Source of the DNA: Deltaproteobacteria bacterium
GTDB taxonomy: Bacteria; Desulfobacterota; GWC2-55-46; S146-73
Direction: 5' to 3'
Assembly (NCBI GenBank): GCA_015492355.1
Contig: WGFF01000308.1
Location: 1 to 7,201 of the forward strand
DNA: 7,201 bases
The number at the start of each line of letters is the position of its first letter. The first letter of the stretch is position 1. Shown here in pieces: positions 6,194 to 7,201 of this stretch. The notes beneath the pieces were generated by a model. The model was not told the origin of the DNA and made no database searches. It saw only the letters and a list, made by a program, of their open reading frames with translations. Both the position numbers and the translations under genes were made by a program.

Positions 6194-6222
6194 TATCTAT
6201 CACAATATAGATGTTCTTTCAA
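6194..6222 (-). promoter_or_regulatory. Sigma70-type promoter of the rpsB cluster
   Basis: Minus strand: -35 TTGAAA (6222-6217), a 17-bp spacer, and -10 TAGATA (6199-6194). Spacing is optimal and the hexamers match consensus at five of six (-35) and four of six (-10) positions. Transcription would start near 6187, giving a leader of about 95 nt that includes the bulged hairpin. No equally good promoter was found elsewhere on this strand in the intergenic region. Confidence 0.65.
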
Positions 6223-6413
6223 GAGTAAAATGAACTACCCTGCAGCAAGACCACCGGGAATTCTCAAGTTAAAATCAAAAGAAGAATAACCGAGCCCCGG
6301 GAGGATAATAAATACAGGCTGGATAGGGCATACCCCTGCGAAGGGCCTTCTGCATCTCGGGGATTTCATAAAGGTCTCATCAGAAGGGGTATACTGCAAC
6401 AAACACTTTTGGG
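6223..6413. other. Divergent control region between rpsB and kinase promoters
   Basis: About 190 nt with no supportable gene on either strand. The main structure is a split inverted repeat: CAGAAGG followed by GGTAT (6381-6392) can pair with TTCTG (6348-6352) and ATACCCC (6330-6336), giving 12 pairs with an 11-nt one-sided bulge and a 28-nt loop. A palindrome GAAGG-G-CCTTC lies inside the bulge. Its closeness to the kinase -35 element (about 20 nt) would suit an operator or a small structured transcript. Neither is demonstrated. Confidence 0.4.
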
Positions 6414-6442
6414 TTGACAGGACCTGAAATATCGAATAAAAT
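6414..6442 (+). promoter_or_regulatory. Near-consensus sigma70 promoter of the sensor kinase gene
   Basis: TTGACA (6414-6419) is a perfect -35 element, followed after exactly 17 bp by TAAAAT (6437-6442), a five-of-six -10 element. Transcription would start near 6449, leaving a leader of about 50 nt before the ATG at 6502. This is the best promoter by consensus in the window, on the strand of the divergent kinase gene. Confidence 0.75.
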
Positions 6443-6501
6443 AACACCACAATTTAGGACTAAAAAGGTCATGATTATCCCCAAAAGTCCCGATACATCC
6501 C

Positions 6502-7201
6502 ATGGTTATCCTAAAGGAACTCCTACAGAAGGTAGACGCTGGTGTGCTGTTTATCGACAGTGAGCACCGTATCCAGTGGATGAACAGGAAGGCACGGGAG
6601 TGGTTCGGCTCTGTACGTATAGGTGAGAGAAGGGCGTGCTACAGGACCATCAGTTTTGGACAGGGCTTCTGTACCATCTGTCCCACAGGAAGGGCTATAG
6701 AATGCGGTACACCCACACACTATGAGTTCACACTCCCGGGGAAGGACCCAAGGAACTTAGAGGTGCTCGCCATACCGGTATCACACAACGGTGCTGTAAG
6801 GGTCATGGAACTGATAATGGATGTCACAAAGAAGGGCATTGTCAGGATAAAGGAAAACGAACTTATGGCACAGATAGAGAAGATGGCAGCCATAGGTCAG
6901 CTCGCAGCAGGCGTGGCACACGAACTCAACACCCCCCTGGGAACCATCTCCATCATATCAGAGGAACTCAACAGGGCAATGGACAAACTCAACGACAAAG
7001 AGATACCGAAAAAGGTCTTTAAGGAATATATCTCCGATATGCAGGGGGAGATAACACGGTGCAAGACCATAATAGAAGACCTCCTTGGCTTTTCAAAGAG
7101 GGTGATACACCACTTCGTACAGACGGATATAAACATACTTGTATCCAAGACCATAGAGTTCATAGAAAAGGGCAACATCAGCAAGAAGGTAACCATAGAG
7201 A
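6502..7201 (+). CDS. PAS-domain sensor histidine kinase, cut at right edge
   Basis: The frame is open from the ATG to the window end: 233 complete codons, no stop. Residues about 1-112 form a PAS-like sensor (VDAGVLFIDSEHRIQWMNRKAREWFG near the start, VMELIMDVT at the end). They hold four cysteines, C46-X10-C57-X2-C60-X7-C68, with Pro after C60. A linker leads to a HisKA dimerisation/phosphoacceptor domain (about 122-205) with H-box AAIGQLAAGVAHELNTPLG (H140 phosphorylated) and IIEDLLGFSKR. The ATPase domain (N, G1, G2 boxes) must lie beyond the edge. No membrane segment is seen, so it is probably cytosolic. A stop at 6472-6474 closes the frame upstream, making this the first ATG; no Shine-Dalgarno site precedes it. 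The ligand, response regulator and gene name are unknown. Confidence 0.9.
   Translation, partial: MVILKELLQKVDAGVLFIDSEHRIQWMNRKAREWFGSVRIGERRACYRTISFGQGFCTICPTGRAIECGTPTHYEFTLPGKDPRNLEVLAIPVSHNGAVRVMELIMDVTKKGIVRIKENELMAQIEKMAAIGQLAAGVAHELNTPLGTISIISEELNRAMDKLNDKEIPKKVFKEYISDMQGEITRCKTIIEDLLGFSKRVIHHFVQTDINILVSKTIEFIEKGNISKKVTIE

Noticed and set aside
6385..6395. TATACT (6390-6395) as an additional plus-strand -10 element
   Set aside because: There is no acceptable -35 element at 16-18 bp upstream, and a much better promoter lies just downstream at 6414-6442.
6235..6450. 71-codon minus-strand reading frame in the divergent control region
   Set aside because: It covers the kinase promoter and the split inverted repeat, has no recognisable domain, and runs close to the rpsB promoter. 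It looks like a chance frame.
6471..6563. Short plus-strand frame starting at ATG 6471, overlapping the kinase start as a possible leader peptide
   Set aside because: About 30 codons in a different frame from the kinase. Its only possible ribosome site, AAAAAGG (6462-6468), is too close to the ATG and it shows no attenuator-type codon run.

Overview
The window is ordinary bacterial chromosome. Seven minus-strand genes form the classic translation / cell-envelope cluster, in transcription order rpsB, tsf, pyrH, frr, uppS, cdsA, dxr (6091 down to 222). A divergent plus-strand gene, cut by the right edge, encodes a PAS-type sensor histidine kinase (6502 to beyond 7201). Frequent ATA and AGG codons and a kinase PAS domain of the Cys-X10-Cys-X2-Cys-Pro kind suggest a Gram-negative anaerobe, perhaps Nitrospirota/Thermodesulfovibrionia or a deltaproteobacterial lineage. 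That placement is inference only. Nothing looks laterally acquired: codon use is similar in the kinase and the cluster, and no transposase, tRNA, rRNA or CRISPR array is visible.

Layout. Positions 1-221 hold no convincing gene but contain three consecutive stem-loops (70-204) just downstream of dxr. Positions 222-6091 are the seven-gene run. Gaps are 50 nt (rpsB-tsf), 146 nt (tsf-pyrH), 49 nt (pyrH-frr), 41 nt (frr-uppS) and 95 nt (uppS-cdsA); cdsA and dxr overlap by 28 nt. The uppS-cdsA gap holds a perfect 11-bp hairpin followed by a T run on the coding strand. Its arms resemble those of the hairpin that follows dxr. Positions 6092-6501 are a 410-nt divergent control region. It holds a sigma70-type promoter and a bulged leader hairpin for rpsB, a near-consensus promoter for the kinase, and a further long inverted repeat between the two promoters.

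How the genes work together. RpsB, Tsf and Frr serve translation (30S subunit, EF-Tu recycling, ribosome recycling). PyrH makes UDP for nucleotide and cell-wall precursor supply. Dxr starts the MEP isoprenoid pathway, whose products UppS extends to undecaprenyl diphosphate. CdsA makes CDP-diacylglycerol for phospholipids. The cluster thus ties ribosome output to envelope synthesis. Shine-Dalgarno sites are strong for rpsB and tsf, recognisable for frr, and weak or absent for pyrH, uppS, cdsA and dxr, so translational output probably falls along the cluster. The gene often found next in other bacteria, rseP, does not follow dxr here.

I did not find a clearly new multi-gene system. The observations most worth a second look are the rpsB leader hairpin, the three-hairpin array after dxr with its relative between uppS and cdsA, and the cysteine-bearing PAS domain of the kinase.
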